Origin: Candidatus Thiothrix singaporensis
Lineage (GTDB): Bacteria; Pseudomonadota; Gammaproteobacteria; Thiotrichales; Thiotrichaceae
Length of the DNA: 10,244 nucleotides
NCBI GenBank assembly: GCA_013693955.1
Contig: CP059265.1
Location: 3,872,031-3,882,274 of the forward strand
Direction: 5' to 3'
Shown here: in pieces, positions 1 through 7,232 of the stretch
How positions within the stretch are numbered: the first letter of the stretch is position 1
How the letters are laid out: every line of letters begins with the position of its first letter
Made by a program: the position numbers and the translations under genes
The notes under the pieces: generated by a model
Told to the model about the DNA's origin: nothing
Database searches by the model: none
What the model saw: only the letters and a program-made list of their open reading frames with translations

Positions 1-336
1 GGGTTGGATACGGTTGTCGGGCGGCAGGGCATGCGCCTGTCCGGCGGGCAGCGGCAGCGGCTGGCGATTGCGCGCATGATTTTGTCCGAGCCGAGCGTGG
101 TCATCCTGGATGAGGCCACCTCGGCGCTGGATATGGAAACCGAACAGAAATTGCACGCCGCCATGGGCGCATTCCTGCAAGGGCGCACCACCCTGATCGT
201 GGCGCACCGCCTGAGCGCAGTGCGTCAGGCGGATCACATTTTCGTGTTCGAGGACGGGCGCATCAGTGAGCAGGGGAGTCATCAGGAGTTGCTGTCGCAG
301 GATGGCCTGTACCGGAAGCTGTACGGGGAGGCGTGA
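1..336 (+). CDS. ABC exporter ATPase, C-terminal part (5' end outside window)
   Basis: This is the last 111 codons of a nucleotide-binding domain that hydrolyses ATP to drive a membrane exporter. It enters the window already in frame. The ABC signature LSGGQRQR is at residues 13-20. Walker B with the catalytic glutamate ([12 protein letters not shown]) is at 33-44 and includes the SALD D-loop. The switch histidine is in VAHRL, with His at residue 69. The tail [11 protein letters not shown] is typical of ATPases fused to a transmembrane domain (MsbA/LapB/HlyB-like type I exporters). No motif is damaged and the gene ends in TGA. The substrate cannot be told from this fragment. The 3' end overlaps the convergent creD reading frame by 74 bases, and no terminator hairpin is evident between them. 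Confidence 0.93.
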   Translation, partial: GLDTVVGRQGMRLSGGQRQRLAIARMILSEPSVVILDEATSALDMETEQKLHAAMGAFLQGRTTLIVAHRLSAVRQADHIFVFEDGRISEQGSHQELLSQDGLYRKLYGEA

Positions 337-1686
337 CCCCATTGCCCGCCGTCAGCGCATACCAGTCGAAATGGCGGGTCGCCAGCATCAGCGCCGCCAG
401 CACGGCGAAGACCAGCACGCTGCCCATCAGCAGGGCGTTGTCCTCCGCTTGTAGGATCACGTACAGCAACGTGTACACCGCCAGCCCAGCGCCGAGCAGT
501 AGCCCCAACTTGCGGCTGCGCAGGATCGCGCCGAAATACAGTGTCAGCAGGCCGGTGCTGGCCAGCGCCGCCGCCCCATACGCCCCCAGGAAGGCGATGT
601 GTTCCGACAGTGAAATCAGCAGCAGGTAGAACACCAGCAGCGCCATCCCCACCAGGGTGTATTGCACCGGATGCACCCGCAGTTTCTTCAGCAGTTCAAA
701 CAGGATCAGCGCCACGAAGGTCAGCACGATGAACAGCGCGGCGTATTTGATGCTGCGTTCCGACTGCTGGTACACATCCACTGGCTGGAGCAGGTCGAAG
801 CCGACCGCACGCTCCAGCAGCCCGGCGCATTCGCCCTTGCCGCATTGTTCCAGCGCGCCGCTGACGTTGTAGGAAAACGCGGACGCCTTCCAATGGGCGC
901 TGAAGCCGCTGGCGGTCACATCGCGGGTTTCCGGCAGCAATTCGCCGCTGAAGCTGGGATGCGGCCAGTTGGCGCTGAGTTGCACGTCGCTGTTGTCGGC
1001 CAGCAGGGCGAAATTCATCGCGCGCATCCCGCGCAATTCCATGTCGAAGGCAAACGGCAGGCGGGTGGGCTGGGTCAGGTCGATGGCGGGCAGTTTGGCG
1101 TGCATCCCGGCGCTGGCGCTGCCGGGCAGGTCGTTGCCGGGCTGGAAGGCCAGCGGCGCGCCATTCCATTGCAAGGCGGGCGGGCTGGCGACGCCGCGCT
1201 GGTCGCGCACCATGACCGACAGTTGCGGCGTTTTCCAGCGGATTTGCGCATCCTTGTTGCTGGCCAGCAGATCAAACAGCGGCTGGGTGTTGAATTCGCC
1301 CGCAACCTGCAAGGCGCTGGCGTAGACCGGCGCAGCGTAAATGCCCCGGTAGCGCAGCGAGCTTTGCAGTTTGCTGCGGATGGCCAACTGGCTGGGGAGC
1401 AGGTAGAGGGCGTCTTCGTCGGTCACTTCGCGCAGCACTTCGCGTTCCTTGCCGTCCTTGTCCTTGACGGTTTCGCGGGTGTTGTAGGTGCGTTGGTAAG
1501 GCACGGCCAGCACCTACTCGGCGAGGGTCTGCGCCCCCGGCCAGCTCTGGCCGATGCTCTGGTAGGCTTGCTCACGCCAGCTGGCGCGTTCCCCCACCAG
1601 CCCCAGCATGAAGGCTTGCGGATCAGCAATAGCAGGGTCAAAAAGGCGATGATGGCGAGTTTGAGGTAGAAACGCTGGTTTGGCAC
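263..1686 (-). pseudogene. creD: creD family inner-membrane protein, disrupted by a 1-nt deletion and an amber codon
   Basis: CreD is an inner-membrane protein of the CreBC regulon, linked in enterobacteria to envelope integrity and colicin/phage tolerance. A GTG start at 1686-1684 has a good AAGGAG site 6-7 bases upstream and begins MPNQRFYLKLAIIAFLTLLLL, an N-terminal membrane helix. Near 1620 the frame is lost. Restoring one base in the ATCCGCAAG stretch rejoins PQAFMLGLVGERASWREQ and SIGQSWPGAQTLAE. An in-frame TAG at 1516-1514 then precedes VLAVPYQRTYNTRE, and the rest is open to the TGA at 265-263. The C-terminal half has about five hydrophobic helices and the family tail LQAEDNALLMGS...ATRHFDWYAL. 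Repaired, it would be about 474 residues, near 450 without the last 24, which lie antisense to the ABC gene. Identity is confident. Whether the lesions are real or sequencing errors is open. Confidence 0.85.
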
Positions 1687-2246
1687 GGGAGGCTCCTTGT
1701 TCTAAGTGACTGGTTGCCTCAATCATAAAAAATGATTATTGAGAATTGGCGGGCGGGCTGTGGAAAAACGGTGGAGCGGGGTGCAGGTTTGGTGCAGGGG
1801 CGAAAAGCGATGAGTAGAACTTTTTCCTGTGGCAAGCTTTTAAGCAGTTATTTGGCTGGCGGCGGAAGATATTTGACAGGCTCTGGTTACGGCCAGAACG
1901 GCCACCGCTTGGTTAAACTTTGCAGCGGCTCGGTCGCAAAGTATCCAACGTTGTTGGCATGGGGGAGATGAGAACCACCAAGATGAAACCGGGAAAGCAT
2001 GGACGCATGTTGGAAAATGTGATGAGCTATTGAGATGACGAAAGAAATCACAAGAATTTTCAATGCAATGAACATCCCCGCCGCAAGCAGCGGGGTATCA
2101 CTTCACTCCGCTCGCACACGGTGTGGCTCGCTACGTTCAACAGCGCCTTTCGACGCTGTTTGAAAAATCGCCCCAAGGGGCGGGGAATAAGACCCGAAGC
2201 GATTTAAGCATCGAACTAAACCAAACTTACCGTTGAATTTTTTGGC
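1687..2246. other. Intergenic stretch without a convincing gene
   Basis: The left part holds the creD ribosome binding site and an AT-rich stretch (about 1721-1747) with the inverted pair AATCAT/ATGATT, possibly part of the creD promoter region. I see no good -35/-10 pair. Short open frames exist on both strands but none has a recognisable protein or a proper ribosome binding site. A 26-base stretch near 1886-1911 resembles the Rhs sequence at 2780-2805 and may be a small remnant. The palindrome cluster at 2076-2182 is listed separately. The frame covering 2072-2236 is open and ends 10 bases before the next ATG. Confidence 0.6.
2076..2182. repeat. Cluster of four short palindromes
   Basis: Four inverted repeats lie one after another: CCCCGC/GCGGGG (2076-2081 with 2090-2095), CACAC/GTGTG (about 2115-2125), AACAGCG/CGCTGTT (2139-2145 with 2154-2160), and the nearly loopless CGCCCCAAGGGGCG (2169-2182). 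None is followed by a clear T-run, so this is not a textbook terminator. It looks like a structured intergenic repeat (REP-like) or the remains of a mobile element. It may lie at the left border of the Rhs array. Confidence 0.55.
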
Positions 2247-2641
2247 ATGGATGATTATGAAATTGGCGCTGTAAAAACGCTAGATGAACAAACTAGAGAA
2301 GGATTAAATTCTGATTTTTGGAAGATAATTATGATATTTTTTCCTTATTCCTTCTGATGTATTTTTGTATTTTTGCCGGGGATTTTTCGGTGTGGTATTG
2401 AAGACGATTGCCGAGGATTACTTGTAAACCACTCAATTGTCAGTGAGCTAGATAGGAGTCTTTCACTAGAATATTGGAATAGCTCTCTTATTGACAGATT
2501 GGGAAACTTAACTGAGGAAGAATACGGAGTGGTTGAAGAATGGTTGATCTGGCTTGTTTCAAATCAAGAAAAATATTTTCTGATAATTCGATTGATAGAG
2601 CATTGGAGACGCTAAGTTTGTTGCGCTCTAGGCATCGTTGA
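2247..2641 (+). pseudogene. Broken small gene, probable orphan immunity gene
   Basis: An ATG at 2247 opens MDDYEIGAVKTLDEQTREGL...FFPYSF, which is stopped by an in-frame TGA at 2355-2357. The same frame then continues with FVFLPGIFRCGIED... and LTEEEYGVVEEWLIWLVSN. At the T-run 2576-2579 a one-base deletion is implied, because the shifted frame gives the better ending (SDNSIDRALETLSLL) and stops at 2639-2641. Repaired length is about 130 residues. The protein is acidic and AT-rich in codon use, with the LT...WL...A pattern seen in small immunity-type proteins. I could not assign a family. Its position just before an Rhs cassette, like the partner genes of the other cassettes, suggests an immunity gene whose toxin has been lost. 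No clear ribosome binding site precedes the ATG. Confidence 0.5.
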
Positions 2642-2667
2642 CCTCTGAAAATGAAGATCAAAAGAAT

Positions 2668-2707
2668 CAGACCCGATTGGTTGTCTGGTAAGGCATCCAA
2701 TTTTGCC
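2668..2707 (+). repeat. Cassette-junction repeat, copy 1
   Basis: About 40 bases shared with 5931-5968 and 7656-7697, each time at the 5' edge of a displaced Rhs piece and leading into the conserved CCTACGCGGGCTACCGCC stretch. In the Rhs frame it reads close to RPDWLSGKASNF. It marks a common left boundary of three of the cassettes. Confidence 0.6.
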
Positions 2708-3249
2708 TGTCCTACGCGGGCTACCGCCCGGACGGGCAGCCCAGCGCGCAAATGTATGGCAATGGGGAAGCAATCGGCCATGATTACGGCCAGAGCGGCA
2801 ACCGCCTCAACAACGGCAGCAACGCTTATGCCTATGTCGCCAACAGCAACCGCATGGATGCCCGCAAAGGCATCACCCTCAGCCGTGATGCCGCTGGCAA
2901 CCACACCAGCAACGGGCTGGGGCAAACCTACGCCTGGGACGGCCACGGCCACCTCAGCCAGTTCAGCCTGAACGGCGTCCAGAAAGCGACCTATTTCTAC
3001 AACTACCAGCACCAGCGCACCCACAAAACCCAGGAACGGCTCCACCGCGCTGGGGACAACGGTCTACCACTATGACCTGCAAGGCCGCCTGCTGATGGAG
3101 ACCAGCAGTACGGGTACTGTGCTCGCCACCTATATCTACGATGAAGCCGGGACGCCGCTGGCCATCCTCCAGGCGGCCAACAGCCCCTACAATGCGACCG
3201 CGCAGGATCAGGTTGTGTACCTTCACACCGACCACCCGGCACGCCGCGC
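2668..3249 (+). pseudogene. Displaced Rhs core fragment, cassette 1 (frameshifted 5' part)
   Basis: This is a promoterless internal piece of an Rhs (YD-repeat) protein, whose core forms the shell that encloses a toxic C-terminus. It carries the junction repeat and then MYGNGEAIGHDYGQSGNRLNNGS and GLGQTYAWDGHGHLSQF, typical YD-repeat sequence. Compared with cassette 4 it lacks about 190 bases; the join falls at a CGGCNACCGC sequence that occurs twice in cassette 4. Two further lesions are seen by comparison with the other copies. A 2-nt loss near 3027 (CACAAAACCCAGGAACGG) shifts the frame before TTVYHYDLQGRLLMETSS. A 1-nt loss near 3236 (GACCACCCGG instead of GACCACCTCGG) shifts it again before GTPRMATDSNRR. 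No start codon or ribosome binding site is evident, as expected for an orphan module. Confidence 0.8.
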
Positions 3250-3500
3250 ATGGCGACCGACAGCAACCGGCGCATCGTCTGGAAGTGGGAATCGGACGCC
3301 TTCGGCACCACCGTCCCACAGCAAGACCCGAATGGCGACGGCAAGCAGACCATTGTCAACCTGCGCTTTCCGGGGCAGTATTACGACGCCGAATCCGGCC
3401 TGCACCAGAACTGGCACCGGACGTATGACCCCAGTCTGGGGCGCTACATCAGCAGTGATCCGATTGGCTTGGCGGGTGGGGTGAATACTTATGGGTATGT
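3059..3500 (+). repeat. Rhs core 3'-end repeat, copy 1 (442 bp)
   Basis: One of four nearly identical copies of about 443 bp (others at 4335-4777, 6320-6762 and 8242-8684). This one is a base shorter because of the deletion near 3236. It covers TVYHYDLQGRLL through YGYV of the RHS repeat-associated core. Sequence is unrelated between copies immediately downstream. Confidence 0.85.
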
Positions 3501-3930
3501 GGCAAATGAACCTATCAATTGGGCTGACCCGTCAGGATTGGAGAAACTTATATTGTTTCCTCAGAAAACACCTGAGTATTTGGCCGCACAATCTGTTCCA
3601 GATACTCCGGGCTTGTTGACGGTCTATGCGCATGGAAATGAAAATGTAGTGTCTTCTACACCCGAAGCAACCAATAAAATGGACGCGCAAGCGTTGAAAG
3701 ATAGGATCATAAATGACGTAAATTATACAGATGGGATGCCTATTCAGTTGATGAGTTGCAATGCAGGGTCTGGAGATCATCCTATTGCCGAACAGCTGGC
3801 GAACTTGATGGATACACCTACAAGTGTGAGCGGATACGATGGGTATGTAGTTTATTTACCAAAGACTCCGCTAAATTCAGCGATTGTATCTCCATTTCCT
3901 TGGGCATCTAATAATTCTTATAAAAAATGA
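3250..3930 (+). CDS. Rhs core end fused to a His-Cys peptidase-like C-terminal toxin, cassette 1
   Basis: The 226-codon open frame continues the Rhs core after the second frameshift, so the ATG at 3250 is probably not a natural start. Residues 1-96 are the RHS repeat-associated core (FPGQYYDAESGL, YDPSLGRYISSDPIGLAGG, ending at DPSG, residues 93-96). The rest is the variable tip of about 130 residues. It contains TVYAHGNE (His at residue 128) and IQLMSCNAGSG (Cys at residue 170), followed by AEQLANLM. This histidine and SCN-G spacing is the pattern of clan CD-type cysteine peptidase-like domains (C80/CHAT style) found at Rhs tips. A proteolytic role is inference. The tip is AT-richer than the core and undamaged. 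Its TGA overlaps the next gene by ATGA, as is usual for a toxin and its immunity partner. Confidence 0.75.
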   Translation: MATDSNRRIVWKWESDAFGTTVPQQDPNGDGKQTIVNLRFPGQYYDAESGLHQNWHRTYDPSLGRYISSDPIGLAGGVNTYGYVANEPINWADPSGLEKLILFPQKTPEYLAAQSVPDTPGLLTVYAHGNENVVSSTPEATNKMDAQALKDRIINDVNYTDGMPIQLMSCNAGSGDHPIAEQLANLMDTPTSVSGYDGYVVYLPKTPLNSAIVSPFPWASNNSYKK

Positions 3931-4196
3931 TGGGTATGAAAAATGGAATTAACAATATGGATGATTCTTCCGATTGTATTTTTGGAGTGGCGCGTTTAGT
4001 CTTTAGACAAATTGTGAAAGCTGAGAAGGTATGGCTCTTTATTGGTGCGGTAATACTATCAATGTGGTTTTACCTGTTCTTCAGGCCAACGTGTGGCTGT
4101 ATAGGTATAGATCAAATTATGGGGGCGTTAATGTTGGCGCTCCCATTCAATCTGGTTGTTTTTCTATTGCATTTATTTTGGCCTATTTTTGGTTGA
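3927..4196 (+). CDS. Two-helix membrane protein, probable immunity to the cassette-1 toxin
   Basis: The 89-codon frame overlaps the toxin stop by four bases (ATGA), which suggests translational coupling. The first 30 or so residues are polar. Residues 36-54 (VWLFIGAVILSMWFYLFF) and about 66-88 (MGALMLALPFNLVVFLLHLF) are strongly hydrophobic, so an inner-membrane protein with two helices is expected. A start at 3957 (MDDSSDCIF) is also possible, since the upstream GGA sits at a usable distance and the first ATGs lack a clear ribosome binding site. I do not recognise the family. Immunity function is inferred only from position. A membrane location would fit a toxin acting at or beyond the membrane. 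It is one of two genes in the array with no visible lesion. Confidence 0.6.
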   Translation: MMGMKNGINNMDDSSDCIFGVARLVFRQIVKAEKVWLFIGAVILSMWFYLFFRPTCGCIGIDQIMGALMLALPFNLVVFLLHLFWPIFG

Positions 4197-4226
4197 AGGT
4201 AGAAAATTCGGGCAAGAACTCAGAGC

Positions 4227-5299
4227 CACCAGCAAGCAGGAAACCCTGACGCTCCGGACGGCAACAGGCTGCCTACACCTACGACAGCAGCCTGCCGCTT
4301 GCAACGCTGGGTCGGTGCAAACGCCCTCGGCATAACGGTCTACCACTACGACCTGCAAGGCCGCCTGCTGATGGAGACCAGCAGTGCGGGAGCCGTGCTC
4401 GCCACCTATATTTACGATGAAGCCGGGACGCCGCTGGCCATCATCCAGGCGGCCAACAGCCCCTATAACGCGACCGCGCAGGATCAGGTTGTGTACCTGC
4501 ACACCGACCACCTCGGCACGCCGCGCATGGCGACCGACAGCAACCGGAGCATCGTCTGGAAGTGGGAATCGGACGCCTTCGGCTCCACCGTCCCGCAGCA
4601 AGATCCGGATGGCGACGGCAAGCAGACCATTGTCAACCTGCGCTTTCCGGGGCAGTATTATGATGCTGAGTCCGGCCTGCACCAGAACTGGCATCGCACC
4701 TATGACCCCAGCCTAGGGTGCTACATCAGCAGTGACCCGATTGGGCTGGCGGGCGGGGTGAATATTTATGGGTATGTGTTAAACGACCCTGTCAATCTGA
4801 TGGATTTAGAGGGTAATCTGCCTTCTCTGCCTCAAGGTGTGGTTGATGCTGCGGCCGGATTTGGTGATGGTTTGACCGGAGGCCTCACCAGTTCCGCGCG
4901 TGACATGTTGGATGTGGATGGTGGTGTGAATGAATGCAGCGACACTTACCATGTCGCAGAAGTGGTCGGAGAATACTGGCCTACCAGTCGTGGGCAGCAT
5001 GGGTATAACATCGTTAAGTCTGCCATAAAAATACAACGGAGCGACCCGCCGGTTTTAGGAAAAACTGTTCAAGATGCTTAGGATAATGCTACTGATGGTA
5101 GTAGACCAGAACTAAAGCCTGCCCCGATTGTGGGAAAGATGTTGAAGTTGCTCCGGTCAAGGACGTCGAGATTGATGTTGATCATCAACCTAAATGGAAG
5201 GATAGGGATTTGAGCGGTATGGATAGAAAACAAGTGTTGGATGAATACAACAAGGATGTACGGTTACGTTGTCCAACTTGTAACCGTTCTGATAACTGA
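4227..5299 (+). pseudogene. Displaced Rhs fragment with HNH nuclease C-terminus, cassette 2
   Basis: The 5' edge (4227-4307) reads as another Rhs stretch (DAPDGNR, then YTYDSS in a shifted frame) joined to the common core at WVGANALGITVYHYD. The frame 4299-5081 is open through the RHS core (SSDPIGLAGG, variant junction MDLEG near residue 169) and the linker VVDAAAGFGDGLTGGLTS common in Rhs tips. It ends at TAG 5079-5081. Beyond that the same frame reads DNATDGSRPEL; after one missing base near 5114 the next frame gives ACPDCGKDVEVAP, DVDHQPKWKDRDLSG and VRLRCPTCNRSDN, ending in TGA 5297-5299. The CPDC and CPTC pairs and VDH (His codon 5183-5185) mark an HNH/beta-beta-alpha-metal nuclease with structural zinc, which would cut DNA in target cells. 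As it stands, the amber codon and frameshift remove the nuclease. It abuts the SUFU-like gene. Confidence 0.8.
4335..4777 (+). repeat. Rhs core 3'-end repeat, copy 2 (443 bp)
   Basis: Same repeat as at 3059-3500. This copy carries the LLMETSS variant shared with copy 1 and the GSTVPQQ and TATGATGCTGAGTCC variants shared with copy 4. It alone has CYISSDP instead of RYISSDP. Confidence 0.85.
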
Positions 5300-5854
5300 T
5301 GAGTCAATCTATGAATATTATTGAACACGCTGAATTATTTCTCGGCAAAGTTTCACAAGGATGGAAAGAGAGGCTTGCATTTAGTGGATTGCAAGTGGTG
5401 TGCTTCAAGAATAACCCGTTTGAATCTGTTGATACTTTTCTGACAGTGGGTTTGAGCTACCATGAATTGGAGGTATCTAACGTAAAGAAAGTTCGTCAGG
5501 AACTACTTTTTCATCTATCCAGTACGGGAAAGGCGGAAATTGTAGTTTTATTTCTACTCTTCATTTGTGATTTGATCCTGAAAGATCACAGGGCATTACT
5601 GGGGGCAGGTAATACGCTTCCCAACGGATATGGCTCAAAAGCTTGGATTTGATGCGGTATATTGTGCAATTCCGGTATTTCTGGAAGATGATTTTGCAAC
5701 TTTTAACGGTTCGCAACCACCTACAGTTATTGTCTGGACTATCCCTATATACACCAGCGAAGCAGATTATGTTGATTTAAATGGTTGGAGTAAGTTTGAA
5801 GATTTATTGGAAGAAAGATCCACCGACTTATTTTCTTTGGACGTAAACCAATAA
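5299..5854 (+). pseudogene. SUFU-like immunity gene, one-base frameshift
   Basis: The ATG at 5299 overlaps the TGA of the HNH toxin frame (TGATG). The first part (117 codons, ending 5652) has ESVDTFLTVGLSYHELEV, VRQELLFHLS and DHRALLGAGNTLPNGYGSKA. The shifted frame from about 5640 continues GFDAVYCAIPVFLEDDFATF, TVIVWTIPIYTSEADYV and GWSKFEDLLEE, ending at TAA 5852-5854. Together they make about 185 residues of a suppressor-of-fused (SUFU)-like domain. In polymorphic toxin systems this family serves as immunity protein, often beside nuclease toxins, which suits the HNH partner. One extra base in the stretch AAAAGCTTGGATTT (about 5636-5649) accounts for the break. Removing one T after GCT restores the frame. 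Confidence 0.8.
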
Positions 5855-5876
5855 TTTGATGGTGAATGTTGTGCCC

Positions 5877-6004
5877 CGTGAGATCCTTCTTAACGTGGAA
5901 CGCGACAGCCTCGGTGCATGGCTACGTGTCAAGACCCGATTGATTATCCGGTAAGGCATCCGACTTTGCTGCTGGCCGTCCGGCCTACGCGGGCTACCGC
6001 CTGA
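5877..6004 (+). pseudogene. Rhs junction remnant before cassette 3
   Basis: A short frame reads REILLNVERDSLGAW, resembling the RE-I-L---ERD-LG motif that recurs in Rhs YD repeats. It then runs into the junction repeat (5931-5968) and the conserved YAGYR stretch. The junction peptide RPDWLSGK is interrupted here, because the tryptophan codon is TGA. An extra stretch of about 14 bases (around 5969-5982) sits between junction repeat and core and includes an inverted pair (GGCC...GGCC). A TGA at 6002-6004 separates this remnant from the open core frame that follows. Confidence 0.55.
5931..5968 (+). repeat. Cassette-junction repeat, copy 2
   Basis: Second copy of the roughly 40-base boundary sequence, starting AAGACCCGATTGATTATCCG. 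It differs from copy 1 at a few positions, including TGG to TGA in the Rhs frame. Confidence 0.6.
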
Positions 6005-7223
6005 CGGCCAGCCCAGCGTGTCTTCGCCAATCAAAGCTTTGGCTATGACCTCAACGGCAACCGCCTCAACAACGGCAGCAACGCTTATACCTACGTCGCC
6101 AACAGCAACCGCATGGATACCCGCAAAGGCATCACCCTCGGTCGTGATGCCGCTGGCAACCACACCAGCAACGGGCTGGGGCAAACCTACGCCTGGGACG
6201 GCCACGGCCACCTCAGCCAGTTCAACCTGAACGGCGTCCAGAAAGCGACCTATTTCTACAACTACCAGCACCAGCGCACCCACAAAAACCTGTGGAACGG
6301 CTCCACCGCGCTGGGGACAACGGTCTACCACTACGACCTGCAAGGCCGCCTGCTGAGGGAAACCAGCAGTACGGGAGCCGTGCTCGCCACCTATATTTAC
6401 GATGAAGCCGGGACGCCGCTGGCCATCATCCAGGCGGCCAACAGCCCCTATAATGCGACCACGCAGGATCAGGTTGTGTACCTGCACACCGGCCACCTCG
6501 GCACGCCGCGCATGGCGACCGACAGCAACCGGCGCATAGTCTGGAAGTGGGAATCGGACGCCTTCGGCACCACCGTCCCGCAGCAAGACCCGGATGGCGA
6601 CGGCAAGCAGACCATTGTCAACCTGCGCTTTCCGGGGCAGTATTACGACGCCGAATCCGGCCTGCACCAGAACTGGCACCGGACGTATGACCCCAGTCTG
6701 GGGCGCTACATCAGCAGTGATCCGATTGGCTTGGCGGGTGGGGTGAATGCTTATGGGTATGTGGGGCAGAGTCCTTTAAATTTAATTGATCCTAGTGGGG
6801 AAAATGCTTTAGCAGTGGAAGCAGCGGAGGAATTTGGCTATTTTGTTGGAAGTAAAGCCGTTGCTCCATTGATAAATTGGGGTATTGCAACTGCTACAGG
6901 TGTTGCTGGTGCAACTTTGGGTACTTGGGCATATGACATTACTCACCCGGAAAGTGAAAATGCAGATACAACATGGGTAATAAATGAAAATTCGAACGAC
7001 GATGGTGCCCAGTGCCCTGATGAAGGTAATCCAGACGATAAAAAGCTTTCTGAGGGTGAAATAGACAAACTTAAAGATGCAGGGATAAATCCCCATGATT
7101 TGAAACCTAAAAGGGTGGATCGAAATTTGATTTATTCAAAAACAGGAATGGAGATATCATTGTCAAACCTAGAAAAGGAAACTACCTGGTGATCCAACAG
7201 GCTTGAATATAAATGATTTTTAG
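6005..7223 (+). pseudogene. Displaced Rhs fragment with polymorphic toxin type 33-like C-terminus, cassette 3
   Basis: The frame is open from 6005 to TGA 7190-7192 and covers FANQSFGYDLNGNRL, the YD repeats and the full RHS repeat-associated core, ending at IDPSGE (6788-6802). About 210 bases present in cassette 4 are missing before FANQSF. The tip has a hydrophobic segment (WGIATATGVAGATLGTWAYD), a linker, then KLSEGEIDKLKDAGINPHDL from 7043. At about 7115 the frame must shift by one base to read GSKFDLFKNRNGDIIVKPRKGN. A second shift near 7182 gives GDPTGLNINDF, ending at TAG 7221-7223. LS-GEI-KLK-AG-DPH-LK, then KYDLFKDK-G-I-VKP and GDPTGLNIND is the pattern of polymorphic toxin type 33. 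The biochemical activity of that family is not something I can state. As sequenced, the last 35 residues are replaced. Confidence 0.8.
6320..6762 (+). repeat. Rhs core 3'-end repeat, copy 3 (443 bp)
   Basis: Same repeat as at 3059-3500. It carries LLRETSS as in copy 4, but GTTVPQQ and TACGACGCCGAATCC as in copy 1. Unlike the others, it has HTGHLG instead of HTDHLG and NATTQD instead of NATAQD. Confidence 0.85.
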
Positions 7224-7232
7224 GGTGCTCTA

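Noticed and set aside
662-1669. Long + strand open frame of 335 codons opposite creD
   Set aside because: It is the antisense of a well-recognised CreD protein. Its composition is what the complement of a GC-rich gene gives, and it has no recognisable domain.
1729-1747. Fur-box-like AT-rich sequence upstream of creD
   Set aside because: By eye only about half of the positions match the 19-base Fur consensus, which is expected by chance in such AT-rich sequence.
1732-1971. Possible 79-codon + strand gene
   Set aside because: No ribosome binding site, no recognisable protein, and mixed composition. A short Rhs-like stretch inside it (about 1886-1911) is too short to support a gene.
1887-2075. 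Possible 62-codon - strand gene with a hydrophobic N-terminus
   Set aside because: The ATG abuts a palindrome, spacing to any ribosome binding site is wrong, and the rest of the frame is not protein-like.
5828-6679. Long - strand open frames opposite the Rhs cores (also 2488-3045, 4173-4694 and 7771-8601)
   Set aside because: They recur only because the core sequence is repeated, all are antisense to YD-repeat coding sequence, and none has a ribosome binding site or known motif.
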